NCBI GenBank assembly: GCA_903898755.1
Contig: CAIUGT010000050.1
Coordinates: forward strand, 1 to 38,092
Origin: an uncultured bacterium
GTDB lineage: Bacteria; Planctomycetota; Phycisphaerae; Phycisphaerales; SM1A02
DNA: 38,092 nucleotides
Direction: 5' to 3'
Below the pieces are notes generated by a model, which saw only the letters and a list, made by a program, of their open reading frames with translations, did no database searches and was not told the DNA's origin. Position numbers and translations under genes: made by a program. The first letter of the stretch is position 1, and the number at the start of each line of letters is the position of its first letter. Below, one piece after another: positions 16,712 through 26,073 of the stretch.

Positions 16712-17776
16712 TCAGTTGTGCCAAACAAGTCCGCCCATTGGCGCAAGATTTCTTTGGCTACTGGCAACGCAAGTCACCGCGCCGATCGCCATCATGAACA
16801 GGCTTAACAGCATGGGCAACGTGGCGGGACCAATCATGAACACGCCGGGATCAATTTCGCGAAATTGCTCGGTGGCCAGTCGCAGTGATCCATAGCCAAG
16901 CACAAACCAGCCAGTGATGACGCCGGGCTTGCGCGGCTTTAGCCACACAATACAAAGCAGCGCGAACAACAACACGCCGTCGCTGATGGCTTGTAGAAAA
17001 TTATTTGGGTAGTACGCGGTCAAGTACTGCGCCACTTTTGCGCGCACCACAACATCGCCGCCATAGCACGCGGCGTACAACATTTGAGCGGTGTCGCCGT
17101 GCTCAATCGCGCCCGCAACTGGAATGGGTGAAATTTGCATGCCCGCCGCAACCGTCGAGCTTGACATTGGAACAAGCGGTTTCAGCAGCACCAAAGTTGA
17201 GTCGCTGATCACGCCTGGTCGGAGCAATTCTTCTGGATACTTCACGCTCCACCACGGGCTGTCTACTTGTAGCGCGATTGGCAGCGGTTTTCCCCACAAT
17301 TCGCCGTTAATCCAGTTGGCATAGCGGCCTAATCCAAGGCCAATGCAGCAAGCCCACGCTGCCAAATCCGCCACATGCGAGAACAACATTCCGTTGCGTT
17401 TGCACCACCACCATACGGCAAGCACCACGCCGATGATTCCGCCGTGGCTGGACATTCCGCCGCGGTGAATGAACAGCAATCCCCAAAATGGAAACTCGCT
17501 GGTGAATGTGTACAGCAGTACGTGGTCATAAAAAACAACATGGCCAACGCGTCCGCCAACTATCACGCCCATCACGGCCCACGTGAGAAAATCTCCCACT
17601 TGTGTTTTGGTCATGGGCGAGCGATGCGTCGCGGCCATCCATCGCATCAGCAGCCAAGCCACGAAAAATCCGCCGGCGTAGGCAAGTCCGTACCAACGAA
17701 TTCCAAAGTTGCCGCCCAAGCGCAGCGCGAACGGCGTGCTGGTGTGCAACAAACTTTCTGCGAGCAAGTGCGTCAT
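16712..17776 (-). CDS. lgt: Prolipoprotein diacylglyceryl transferase
   Basis: This is a polytopic inner-membrane enzyme of 354 residues that moves a diacylglyceryl group from phosphatidylglycerol to the lipobox cysteine of prolipoproteins. The HRGGMSSHGGIIG segment (H111) and the Lgt signature GRYANWINGELWG (R151, N154) are intact, and YGSLRLATEQFRE matches the C-terminal Arg region. It is longer than E. coli Lgt because of an insertion of roughly 80-90 residues after the signature. The usual HPSQLYE segment reads YYPNNFLQ. It lies 12 bp downstream of queF on the same strand. Likely clients are the lipoproteins at 26985-27494 and 27546-28262. Confidence 0.93.
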   Translation of the reverse strand: MTHLLAESLLHTSTPFALRLGGNFGIRWYGLAYAGGFFVAWLLMRWMAATHRSPMTKTQVGDFLTWAVMGVIVGGRVGHVVFYDHVLLYTFTSEFPFWGLLFIHRGGMSSHGGIIGVVLAVWWWCKRNGMLFSHVADLAAWACCIGLGLGRYANWINGELWGKPLPIALQVDSPWWSVKYPEELLRPGVISDSTLVLLKPLVPMSSSTVAAGMQISPIPVAGAIEHGDTAQMLYAACYGGDVVVRAKVAQYLTAYYPNNFLQAISDGVLLFALLCIVWLKPRKPGVITGWFVLGYGSLRLATEQFREIDPGVFMIGPATLPMLLSLFMMAIGAVTCVASSQRNLAPMGGLVWHN

Positions 17777-17788
17777 GCGGATCGCAAT

Positions 17789-18196
17789 TTATTTCACCCA
17801 TGCCGCGGGAACATTGCCGTGCGTTGCAATAATGCGGCTGCGGATTCCGCCGCGGCCCTTCCAGTCGGTGATGATTTGCATCCAGCGCGGACTCATGGCG
17901 CTTGCCAAGTCGTCACGAATTCGGTTGGTCACGGCTTCGTAGAAAATGCCGTCGTTGCGGAAACTTTGGTAATACAGTTTTAGACTTTTCAGTTCAACGC
18001 ACACCGCTGCGGGCTCGTAGCGCAGCGTGACGTTTCCAAAATCGGGATGACCGGTCTTGGGGCACACGCTGGTGAACTCCTCGCTGATGTGCTCAATCAC
18101 AAAGGGCGCGTCGCTGGGGGAGTCAAAGAATTCAAGGCATTCTGGCTTGGGCATTTCAAAATCGTAGCGGCAAGACGCGTGATGCGTGAATGCCAC
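17789..18196 (-). CDS. queF: NADPH-dependent preQ0 reductase
   Basis: The 135-residue, single-domain (YkvM-type) enzyme reduces 7-cyano-7-deazaguanine to preQ1 in queuosine synthesis. Cys45 in EFTSVCPKTG forms the thioimide with substrate and Asp52 in HPDFGN is the proton donor. The QueF motif is ELKSLKLYY (residues 69-77). A GTG start at 18194-18196 is used; no in-frame ATG lies nearby upstream. It sits 12 bp after the L,D-transpeptidase gene and 12 bp before lgt, so it is co-transcribed with envelope genes, an arrangement without an obvious functional link. Confidence 0.95.
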   Translation of the reverse strand: MAFTHHASCRYDFEMPKPECLEFFDSPSDAPFVIEHISEEFTSVCPKTGHPDFGNVTLRYEPAAVCVELKSLKLYYQSFRNDGIFYEAVTNRIRDDLASAMSPRWMQIITDWKGRGGIRSRIIATHGNVPAAWVK

Positions 18197-18208
18197 GTAT
18201 GCGCATGG

Positions 18209-19435
18209 TCACGGCGCGATCGTGACAATTGAGTTTGGCTCGGTCAGCAATTCGTACACCACTTCAACATCTTGCGGCAACATACGCACGCAACCCATGC
18301 TCGCTTGCTTGCCGATGGAGGTCAGGTCGGTGGTGCCGTGAATGCCGTAGCCCTCAAAGTTTTTGTTGTGCGGCTCGATTCCCTTCAAGCCAATCCAGCG
18401 CTCGCCGATTGGATTCGCTGGGTCGTTGCTTTCAAAGTGTTGCCCAGTTCGTGGGTTGCGCCACTCGGGATCAATCAGTTTGCTTCGCGGACGAATGGCG
18501 AACGCGCCGGTTGGAGTGCTGTTGAATTCGCCAAGCGCAATTGGATAGCTGGCCACCATCACGCGGCCAGGACCATCACCTTCGAAAATGTTCAAGCGAA
18601 ATTCACTCTTGCGAACTTCGCCGTGAAAAGCGCCAGTTGGTGTTTTTAAAACTTGTCCAATGCGAATCGATCGCTCTGTCGGCAAATGATTGATGCGTTG
18701 AAGAAATCTCCACTCGCAATCCAAGTTCAGGGACTTGCGAATGTTTGAAAGCGAATCGCCTTCTTTCACCGTGTATTGCTTCGCGTATGGATCATTCGCC
18801 AAAACACGTTCGCTGAAGGTCAGCATGGCGTTGACCTTGTTGATGGCGTCGTACGCCTTCAACCGATCGGCGGCGGTGGTGGCGGAACCTTCAAGAAGTC
18901 GAGTGAGTGATTCACGGGCGGCAACAGGATCTGTGTCCACTTGCGCCAACGCCGCTTGAAGAGCGGAGTTCGCAGATGCAATTTCGTCCGCGGTGATTGC
19001 CGGCTCGGTGTTGGCGGCGGCACTTTGCTGCGCGGTTGGCGTTGCGGTCTGTGTGGCGGTTTGTGTCGCAGTTTGCGGCGCGGTCTTCGCGGTTTGATTT
19101 TGATTTGCTTTTGGCTTTGCGTCGCCGATCACAGCGGCTGCAGCTTGCGGCGCCATTTCGGGAACATCATTCACAGGCTCAATCGCCACCACGGGCATTT
19201 CCGTAATTGGATTCGAGAGCTCACGTGCCACTCGCTTCTCTGGATCAACCGCCGCGCGAATTTCGTTCGCGGGGACTTCAGATTGCGAACCAAAGAAACG
19301 CCAGCCAAGCCAAGTAAACACAATCACCAAACCCAAGAGCGCGAACAACTTCCATCCACGGCGACGAATGCGTCGACCATCGCTTGACATCATGCGCCGA
19401 CCATCTGAACGAATGCTTTGACTAGAAAGAACCAT
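18209..19435 (-). CDS. LysM and L,D-transpeptidase (YkuD) domain protein
   Basis: The 408-residue product has a basic N-terminus and one membrane anchor (about 29-48), followed by a low-complexity Ala/Gln/Thr linker with several TATQ units (about 110-145). A LysM domain (QYTVKEGDSLSNIRKSLN) precedes a C-terminal YkuD catalytic domain. The active site is GIHGTTDLTSIGKQASMGCVRM: the His, the Ser and the nucleophilic Cys are all present. Such enzymes make 3-3 peptidoglycan crosslinks or attach proteins to the wall from the periplasm. It lies 54 bp after the 5-FCL gene and 12 bp before queF in a minus-strand run. Confidence 0.93.
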   Translation of the reverse strand: MVLSSQSIRSDGRRMMSSDGRRIRRRGWKLFALLGLVIVFTWLGWRFFGSQSEVPANEIRAAVDPEKRVARELSNPITEMPVVAIEPVNDVPEMAPQAAAAVIGDAKPKANQNQTAKTAPQTATQTATQTATPTAQQSAAANTEPAITADEIASANSALQAALAQVDTDPVAARESLTRLLEGSATTAADRLKAYDAINKVNAMLTFSERVLANDPYAKQYTVKEGDSLSNIRKSLNLDCEWRFLQRINHLPTERSIRIGQVLKTPTGAFHGEVRKSEFRLNIFEGDGPGRVMVASYPIALGEFNSTPTGAFAIRPRSKLIDPEWRNPRTGQHFESNDPANPIGERWIGLKGIEPHNKNFEGYGIHGTTDLTSIGKQASMGCVRMLPQDVEVVYELLTEPNSIVTIAP

Positions 19436-19489
19436 GCGAGAATCCTTGAGTTGGAACCGGATTGAAAATTGTTTGCGACAACCGCAATG

Positions 19490-20062
19490 TTATATCGGCA
19501 AAATGGGCTGTGATTGAGCAACTCTTTGCGCATCGCTGACCAACCATTTTGTGTGGCAATCATGCGCTTCCATGGGCACGATCTCCACAATGCGCCGCGC
19601 GTCGCTAACGCCCACGGTGTGAGTGCGCTTATGAAGTCGCGCGAGAAATCGATCGTAAAAACCGCCGCCACGGCCAAGGCGCCCGCCGCGCGCATCAAAC
19701 GCAACGCCAGGCACCAAGACAATATCAAGCTGGTCGGCATCCATTGGAGTCCATGCGCTTGGACTTTTCACACCCATGGAATCCACCGTGAAATGTTCAT
19801 CACTCAGCGACGCCACTGCGCCAACGCGAATGGTGTCACCGTCCACAATTGGAAAAGCAATTTTCGCGCCGCGGGCAAAGGCTTGGCGCAGGGCAGGAAG
19901 TACGTCCGGCTCGCTTCCCAACGCCATGAATCCCATAATCACGCGCGCGGAATTCCACTCTGGCCATTGCTGCAAATGGTGGCAAACGCCCGTAGAAATC
20001 GGGGCGGTGGCAAGAACACCCTTGAATTGCTTGCGAAGATTGGATTTCAATTCAGGAATCAT
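19490..20062 (-). CDS. 5-formyltetrahydrofolate cyclo-ligase
   Basis: The 190-residue enzyme converts 5-formyl-THF to 5,10-methenyl-THF with ATP. The family signature VPGVAFDARGGRLGRGGGFY is intact, with an N-terminal ELKSNLRKQF and C-terminal AHDCHTKWLVSD. Length is typical. It is the first gene of the minus-strand run leading to lgt and is divergent from glmS, with 141 bp between the starts; the promoters for both directions must lie there. Confidence 0.94.
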   Translation of the reverse strand: MIPELKSNLRKQFKGVLATAPISTGVCHHLQQWPEWNSARVIMGFMALGSEPDVLPALRQAFARGAKIAFPIVDGDTIRVGAVASLSDEHFTVDSMGVKSPSAWTPMDADQLDIVLVPGVAFDARGGRLGRGGGFYDRFLARLHKRTHTVGVSDARRIVEIVPMEAHDCHTKWLVSDAQRVAQSQPILPI

Positions 20063-20203
20063 TTTTATGCTTCAGTTGCGCGCGGAATGTGTCGACAAGT
20101 TCATGGTGGAATAGAACCCGCATGGGCTGTTACTCTTACTTTTCGTTCGACTGTTGTGGATGTCGCTAGTGGGCGGCGCAATCATCTTTTTGGAGACCTC
20201 ATT

Positions 20204-22039
20204 ATGTGTGGCATTGTTGCATATATCGGTAAACGACACGCTCTGCCAGTTTTAATTGAGGGCCTGAAGCGCTTGGAGTACCGCGGGTACGACTCCGCGG
20301 GCGTGGCCATTTTGGATGGCAAGATGGAGATCGCCAAGAGCATTGGACGCGTGCGAAAATTGGAGGAATTGGTGGAGAAGACTGGCGGATTTAAGGGCAC
20401 GATTGGAATTGCCCATACGCGCTGGGCCACCCACGGTGGCGTCACCGATCGCAACGCGCATCCGCATTGCGACGACAAAAAACTTGGCCACAACATTGCA
20501 ATTATTCACAACGGCATCATTGAAAATTATTCCAGTCTGAAAAAATACTTGGAGGAGAAGGGTCACACCTTTGAGAGCGAGACCGACACCGAAGTCTTGG
20601 CGCATTTGATTGGCGAGTTGTACAAGGGCGACTTGGAGAAAGCTGTTCAGGCGGCGCTTCGTGAAGTGACTGGCGCCTACGCCATTGCCGCAATTTGCAA
20701 GAGCGAGCCCGATGTGTTGGTGGTGGCGCGCAAGGGCAGTCCGCTGATGGTTGGCGTTGGAAAAGATGAATACATTGTGGCCAGCGATTCAAGCGCGATT
20801 GTTGCGCATACCACGCAGGCTTTCACGCTTGCTGATTACACGGTCGCCAAACTTACGCGCGACAGTTTCCGCACTTCCACCGTGGACGATGTTCCAGTTG
20901 ACGCGCAAGTGAAGGAACTTGAATTTGATCTGGCTGAAATTGAGCTTGGTGATTTTGAACACTTCATGCTGAAGGAAATTTACGAGCAACCCGGCGCGTT
21001 GCGCACATGCTTGAAGGGTCGCGTTGACACGCGCAGCGGGCAAATTGTGCTTGGCGGAGTGTTGCAACACGCCAAAATGTTGGCCACCGCGCGCAGCGTG
21101 ACATTCGTTGGTCAAGGCACCGCGCTGCATGCGTGCATGATCGCTTCGTACTTAATGGAGGAGCTTGGCAAGGTCAACGCGGACTGGGATTACGCAAGTG
21201 AATTCCGTTACCGCAATCCGATTGTTGAAGAGGGCACCGTTGTTGTGGCGATCAGCCAGTCTGGCGAAACCGCCGACACGTTGGCCGCGCTGCAAGAAGC
21301 CAAACAACGCGGCGCGTTCTCGCTTGGAGTTGTGAATGTGGTGGGTTCAACCATTAGCCGCGAGACGGATGCCGGCGTGTATCTGCGCGTGGGACCGGAA
21401 ATTGGCGTGGCCAGCACCAAGGCGTTTGTGGGTCAAGTCATGGTTGCCACCATGCTGGCGCTGTTTGTGGGTCGACGCCGTTATCTCAGCAATGATTTTG
21501 TTTCGTCGTTCTTGAAAAGTCTGGAGCAAATTCCAGACGCCATTGAGCGCACGCTGAAGTTAAGCGACAAGGTCAAAGCGTCCGTGGCCAAATATATTGA
21601 CCGCGAAAATTGGTTGTTCTTGGGTCGTGGTTTGAATTGGCCGGTGGCGCTTGAGGGCGCGTTGAAGTTGAAGGAACTTTCCTACATTCACGCCGAGGGC
21701 ATGCCCGCCGCCGAGATGAAGCACGGACCGATCGCGCTGATTGACAACGGCATGCCGTGCGTGTTCATCGCCACAAAAAATAGCCAGTACGAAAAAGTGT
21801 TGTCCAACATTCAAGAAGTTCGCAGCCGCGGCGGCCATGTCATTGCTATTGCCACCGAGGGCGATGAGCACATTGCAACCATGGCGGAGGAAGTGTTCTA
21901 CGTTCCAGACGTTCCTGAATTGTTGCAGCCCTTGGTCACCGTGATTCCGTTGCAATTGCTGGCGTATCACGCCGCGGTATTGCGCGGAAAAGACGTTGAT
22001 AAGCCGCGAAATCTTGCTAAAAGCGTCACTGTGGAGTGA
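20204..22039 (+). CDS. glmS: Glutamine--fructose-6-phosphate aminotransferase (isomerizing)
   Basis: The 611-residue enzyme makes glucosamine-6-phosphate, the entry point to peptidoglycan and LPS amino sugars. After Met removal Cys1 (in MCGIVAYIG) is the N-terminal glutaminase nucleophile. LKRLEYRGYDSAGVA and THGGVTDRNAHPH follow. Two SIS domains come next, with VAISQSGETADT and VASTKAFVGQV, and the end DKPRNLAKSVTVE is the standard C-terminus. The ATG at 20204 has a GGAG eight bases upstream. An in-frame extension upstream is open but not conserved. There is no sign of the glmS ribozyme. Its 3' end faces clpB. Confidence 0.97.
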   Translation: MCGIVAYIGKRHALPVLIEGLKRLEYRGYDSAGVAILDGKMEIAKSIGRVRKLEELVEKTGGFKGTIGIAHTRWATHGGVTDRNAHPHCDDKKLGHNIAIIHNGIIENYSSLKKYLEEKGHTFESETDTEVLAHLIGELYKGDLEKAVQAALREVTGAYAIAAICKSEPDVLVVARKGSPLMVGVGKDEYIVASDSSAIVAHTTQAFTLADYTVAKLTRDSFRTSTVDDVPVDAQVKELEFDLAEIELGDFEHFMLKEIYEQPGALRTCLKGRVDTRSGQIVLGGVLQHAKMLATARSVTFVGQGTALHACMIASYLMEELGKVNADWDYASEFRYRNPIVEEGTVVVAISQSGETADTLAALQEAKQRGAFSLGVVNVVGSTISRETDAGVYLRVGPEIGVASTKAFVGQVMVATMLALFVGRRRYLSNDFVSSFLKSLEQIPDAIERTLKLSDKVKASVAKYIDRENWLFLGRGLNWPVALEGALKLKELSYIHAEGMPAAEMKHGPIALIDNGMPCVFIATKNSQYEKVLSNIQEVRSRGGHVIAIATEGDEHIATMAEEVFYVPDVPELLQPLVTVIPLQLLAYHAAVLRGKDVDKPRNLAKSVTVE

Positions 22040-22142
22040 TGTTCGCGGGTTGCCGCAGTGCCGTGTTCAACCAGTGACATCGTTCAAGTTGCAACCATTC
22101 TGTGGTTGAAATCAGCGCGTCAACAATGTTAGCCATGAAGTT

Positions 22143-24764
22143 TTACTTGGACTTCACGGGCTGCTTTGTGGAGTCACTGGTGAACGTGAAACTTTTTCCA
22201 GTGAAGTCCACGTTCACGGTGTCGCCTTCTTTGAACGCGCCTTCCAAAATTTTCCCGGCGATTCCATTTTCAAGTCGCTGTTGAATGACACGCTTCAGTG
22301 GTCGTGCGCCAAATGATGGGTCGTACCCCTCATCGGCCAGCGCTTCAACAGCCTTGGCGCTCAGGGCAAGATCCAGGCCGCGCGACTTCAGGCGCTTCTG
22401 CAAATACTTGATTTGAATTTGCACCACGCCAGCAAGTTGCTTCTTGGACAGTTGATGGAAGACAACGGTCTCATCAATGCGGTTGAGAAGTTCAGGGCGC
22501 AAATGCTTTTTCAATTCTCCGCGCACGTGCGCTTCAATAATTGAATCAGGCTGACCTTTCTCGGTCATTTCCAAAATGGCTTGCGCGCCAATGTTGCTGG
22601 TCATGACAATGATGGTGTTGGTGAAATCAACGGTGCGGCCTTGACCGTCAGTCAGGCGGCCATCATCAAGCACTTGCAACAGGACATTGCTGACATCGGG
22701 GTGCGCCTTTTCCATTTCGTCAAACAAAATCACGGCGTAGGGACGGCGACGAACCGCTTCAGTCAGGCGGCCGCCTTCTTCGTAGCCCACATATCCCGGA
22801 GGCGCGCCAATCAGACGTGCAACGGAGTGTTGCTCCATGAACTCGCTCATGTCAATGCGAACCATGGCGTCCTCAGTGTCGAACAAAAATTCCGCCAGCG
22901 CTTTGCACAACTCGGTTTTGCCAACGCCAGTTGGACCAAGGAAAAGAAAACTTCCAATGGGTCGATGCGCCTCGCCTAAACCGGCGCGACTTCTGCGCAC
23001 GGCGTCGGCCACGCTTGTGACGGCTTCAGCTTGACCAACCACACGTTGCTGAAGTTGCTCCTCCATGCGCAGTAATTTTTCGCGCTCGCTTTCAATCAAA
23101 CGGCTCACGGGAATGCCCGTCCATTTGGCCACAACATGCGCAATTTGTTCGGAGTCCACTTCTTCATGCACCAATGCGGCGCCCGTGGCAATGCGCGCAT
23201 GCAGGGCGGCCGACGCTGTTTTAAGGCGCGCGTCAAGGTCGCGCATTTCACCGTATTGAATGCGCGCGGCTTTCTCCAGTTGGCCGGCGCGTTGCGCTTG
23301 CTCAAGCTCCGTGTTTTTGCGGTCCATTTCCGACTTGCACGCTTTAATGGCGTCCAAATCTTTTTTCTCAAGCTCCCATTGCGCCGTGAGTTTTCGATTT
23401 TGATCTTGCAGGCCCGCGAGCTCCGCTTCAATGGCGTCAAGACGCTTTCGGCTGTCGGAATCTTTTTCCAACTTCAACGCCTCGCGTTCAATTTCAAGAC
23501 GCATGATGTCGCGGCGAATCACATCAAGCACCGCGGGCATGGAATCATTTTCAATGCGAAGGCGGCTTGCGGCTTCGTCAATTAAGTCAATGGCTTTGTC
23601 AGGAAGAAAACGATCCGCGATATAGCGCTGACTCAAGGTTGCGGCCGACACAAGCGCGCCATCTTGAATGCGAACTCCGTGATGCGCTTCGTAGCGATCT
23701 TTCAAGCCACGCAAAATTGCGATGGTGTCCTCGACACTTGGTTCGCCAACAAACACGGGCTGAAAGCGGCGCGCGAACGCGGCGTCCTTCTCAATGTGTT
23801 TGCGATATTCCGCCAACGTGGTGGCGCCAATACATCGCAATTCACCGCGGGAAAGCGCTGGCTTCAGCAAGTTGCCCGCGCTGGGTGAGCCCTCGGTTTG
23901 ACCCGCGCCCACAATGGTGTGCAACTCATCCATGAATAAAATGATCGAGCCTTCAGCGGCGGCAACTTCGCGCAACACGGCCTTCAGTCGCTCCTCAAAC
24001 TCGCCGCGAAACTTTGCACCCGCAAGCAGCGCGCCAACATCAAGTGACAGAATGCGCGCGTCCTTCATGCTCTCTGGGCAATCGCCATTGATAATGCGCA
24101 GCGCCAAACCTTCGGCGATGGCGGTCTTGCCAACGCCGGGCTCGCCAATCAGCACGGGATTATTTTTTGATCGACGACTCAGCACCTGCATGCAGCGGCG
24201 AATTTCTTCATCTCGACCAATCACTGGATCAATCTTTCCAGATTGCGCGCGCTCGGTTAAATCAATCGCGTACTTCTTCAGCGCCTCCATGCCGCTCTCG
24301 GCATTGGGGTCGTTGGCACCAGTTGAACCACTGGCTTTGCGAATGGCCTCAATGGATTGAAGAATGCGCGCGCGTGTGACGCCCAACGTACTTAACACTT
24401 CTTTGGCGGACGTTTTCGTTTCAGCCAATGCCAGCAACAGATGCTCGGTGCTGACATAGGTGTCCTTCATGCGCTGCGCCTCACGCTCGGCATCCGTCAG
24501 AATTTGTCCAAACGCCGTACCAGGCGCGGCATTCGCGCCTTGCACTTTGGGCATGCGTCGCATTTCTGCCTCCGCAACATCGCGCACGCGGTTGGCGTCC
24601 ACACCAGCGCGCTGCAAAATGCTGCTGGCAATTCCGTTTTTCTCCTCAACCACCGCAAGCAATAAATGCAGGGGAGTGAGCTCGCCGTGACCCGCCAAAT
24701 TGGCTTGGCTTTGCGCGTTTTGAATGGCTTCCTGAGCCAAGGTTGTCAATTTGTCAGTCCGCAT
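22143..24764 (-). CDS. clpB: ClpB disaggregase
   Basis: The 873-residue AAA+ chaperone rescues aggregated proteins together with DnaK. The N-domain Clp repeats (residues 1-145) are followed by NBD1 with Walker A GEPGVGKT at 207-214. A long coiled-coil middle domain (about 400-530) separates ClpB from ClpC or ClpA. NBD2 has GPTGVGKT and a complete sensor region. The ATG at 24762-24764 has AAAGGA nine bases upstream, so the TTG six codons further is not needed. The gene lies 68 bp after the BtuF-like gene on the same strand. I see no CIRCE repeat in that gap. Confidence 0.97.
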   Translation of the reverse strand: MRTDKLTTLAQEAIQNAQSQANLAGHGELTPLHLLLAVVEEKNGIASSILQRAGVDANRVRDVAEAEMRRMPKVQGANAAPGTAFGQILTDAEREAQRMKDTYVSTEHLLLALAETKTSAKEVLSTLGVTRARILQSIEAIRKASGSTGANDPNAESGMEALKKYAIDLTERAQSGKIDPVIGRDEEIRRCMQVLSRRSKNNPVLIGEPGVGKTAIAEGLALRIINGDCPESMKDARILSLDVGALLAGAKFRGEFEERLKAVLREVAAAEGSIILFMDELHTIVGAGQTEGSPSAGNLLKPALSRGELRCIGATTLAEYRKHIEKDAAFARRFQPVFVGEPSVEDTIAILRGLKDRYEAHHGVRIQDGALVSAATLSQRYIADRFLPDKAIDLIDEAASRLRIENDSMPAVLDVIRRDIMRLEIEREALKLEKDSDSRKRLDAIEAELAGLQDQNRKLTAQWELEKKDLDAIKACKSEMDRKNTELEQAQRAGQLEKAARIQYGEMRDLDARLKTASAALHARIATGAALVHEEVDSEQIAHVVAKWTGIPVSRLIESEREKLLRMEEQLQQRVVGQAEAVTSVADAVRRSRAGLGEAHRPIGSFLFLGPTGVGKTELCKALAEFLFDTEDAMVRIDMSEFMEQHSVARLIGAPPGYVGYEEGGRLTEAVRRRPYAVILFDEMEKAHPDVSNVLLQVLDDGRLTDGQGRTVDFTNTIIVMTSNIGAQAILEMTEKGQPDSIIEAHVRGELKKHLRPELLNRIDETVVFHQLSKKQLAGVVQIQIKYLQKRLKSRGLDLALSAKAVEALADEGYDPSFGARPLKRVIQQRLENGIAGKILEGAFKEGDTVNVDFTGKSFTFTSDSTKQPVKSK

Positions 24765-24831
24765 TGTGTGAGGTCCTTTCAATTGAGCTCATCAGGCGTC
24801 CCCCGAGGGCGCATGCTGAGCTTCGTTGGAT

Positions 24832-25776
24832 TTAGATAGCAATCTGTGTGCCACTGTTCACCATGCGAACAGGGAAATGTGCGGGCAAAACTTCGGGGCG
24901 ATCATTCAGCCAACTCACAAGCCAGGCAAACGCATCAACAAGTCGCGGACCCGGTCTATTGAACATTTGATTTCCATCCACCACGGCGATCGCATTTGGT
25001 TTGTTGTCCATCACGGCCGGAAGCAGGGGCCACCACTTTGTCGCGCGCAATACATCCAGTTCTTGCCACGCGCGATCAAGCGAGAAGCCGCAAGGGCAAA
25101 TCACAATTCGTTCAGGCGCGGCGGCGATAATTTCTTCTCCCGTCAGCGCGCGACTTTTGGCATGCGCCCGTTGCAGCGAATGTTGTCCGCCAGCCGCTTG
25201 AATCAGTTCGGGCGTCCAATGTCCGCCACAAAATGGCGGATCGCACCACTCTAAAAACAGCACTTCTGGCCCAGGAATATAGGGATTTACATAATCCACC
25301 GCGCTCCAATAGGCGCCACGCAATTCCACCATGGCGCGCTCGGCTTGTGTCTGCAGGTTTGCCGCCTCGCCAATCACAAGCGCATCGTCAAAAACTTGCC
25401 AAATACTCGCGGGGTTCAAACTCACCACGCGCGGACGCGGCGACATGTCATTGGCAATGCGCTCCACAGTGCGAAGATCAATTGAGCACACATCGCACAA
25501 ATCTTGCGTCAAAATGAGATCAGGCTTCAGCGATCGAAGCAGTTCCTCGTTGAGCTCATACAAACTTGCGCCACCGCCACCACTTGCAAGCGCCGTGCGA
25601 ACTTGCGCATCAATATCAGCGCTGCTTGCGGCGTGCGTGATTTGTTTGGTCAACACGGGGCGGTCTTGAATTTCAATTGGATAGTCGCACTCATGGCTGC
25701 GACCCACTAAAAAACTCGCGCCGCCTATTCGGCAAAGAAGTTCCGTGGCGGATGGAAGCAAGCTGACAATGCGCAT
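24832..25776 (-). CDS. BtuF-like cobalamin-binding / ABC substrate-binding family protein
   Basis: The 314-residue product opens with MRIVSLLPSATELLCRIG, the first beta-alpha unit of the BtuF/periplasmic-binding (helical backbone) fold, and has VLFLEWCDPPFCGGHWTPEL and GNQMFNRPGPRLVDA, which mark the BtuF-like COG0614 branch. No signal peptide is visible, so unlike classical BtuF it may be cytoplasmic; no permease or ATPase gene is adjacent. Cobalamin is the likely ligand by family only. It is followed by clpB. Confidence 0.82.
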   Translation of the reverse strand: MRIVSLLPSATELLCRIGGASFLVGRSHECDYPIEIQDRPVLTKQITHAASSADIDAQVRTALASGGGGASLYELNEELLRSLKPDLILTQDLCDVCSIDLRTVERIANDMSPRPRVVSLNPASIWQVFDDALVIGEAANLQTQAERAMVELRGAYWSAVDYVNPYIPGPEVLFLEWCDPPFCGGHWTPELIQAAGGQHSLQRAHAKSRALTGEEIIAAAPERIVICPCGFSLDRAWQELDVLRATKWWPLLPAVMDNKPNAIAVVDGNQMFNRPGPRLVDAFAWLVSWLNDRPEVLPAHFPVRMVNSGTQIAI

Positions 25777-25842
25777 GGGTGAATGCTAGGAATTGACCTT
25801 GATCTGTGTGCAATAATTTCAAAATTCAGAATTTCAATCGGC

Positions 25843-25881
25843 CAAATAAAAACGCCCCAGCACTTTGCGCAGTGGAGCGTT
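25843..25881 (-). terminator. Intrinsic terminator of the tRNA-Gln gene
   Basis: On the minus strand an imperfect stem (AACGCTCCACT with AGTGCTGGGGCGTT) around a GCGCAA loop is followed by a T-rich tail TTTTTATTT. It starts 24 bp past the tRNA 3' end. Confidence 0.75.
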
Positions 25882-25904
25882 TGCAATGAAGAAATGTTCT
25901 GAAA

Positions 25905-25975
25905 TTGGGAATCCTAGATTCGAACTAGGACTAACTGAGTCAGAGTCAGTCGTGCTACCGTTACACCAATCCCCA
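25905..25975 (-). tRNA. tRNA-Gln (anticodon CUG)
   Basis: A 71-nt cloverleaf is readable. The acceptor stem TGGGGAT pairs with ATTCCCA (one G-U). The D arm has GTG and CAC. The anticodon stem ACTGA/TCAGT carries the loop CTCTGAC, giving anticodon CTG. The T arm is CCTAG-TTCGAAT-CTAGG. The discriminator base is A and CCA is not encoded. The U1-A72 pair fits bacterial tRNA-Gln. Confidence 0.95.
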
Positions 25976-26073
25976 AATAAATCATGCAGCGTGAATTCAC
26001 AGTCTAGCAGGACGTTCAGGGCATTTCTGAGCAGTTTTTATGGCGGCAAGAGCAATGCGCTTTGGAAACTGAA

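Noticed and set aside
16705-16720. Small CACAACT/AGTTGTG hairpin at the ROK and lgt 3' ends
   Set aside because: Stem of six or seven bases and no T run on either side.
20063-20203. glmS ribozyme upstream of glmS
   Set aside because: The 141-bp gap is too short and shows no ribozyme core; the element is typical of Firmicutes.
22092-22108. CAACCA/TGGTTG hairpin between glmS and clpB
   Set aside because: Only six base pairs and no T run.
24765-24831. CIRCE or heat-shock promoter before clpB
   Set aside because: No 9-bp inverted repeat with 9-bp spacer and no sigma-32 pattern; only an imperfect GC-rich hairpin.
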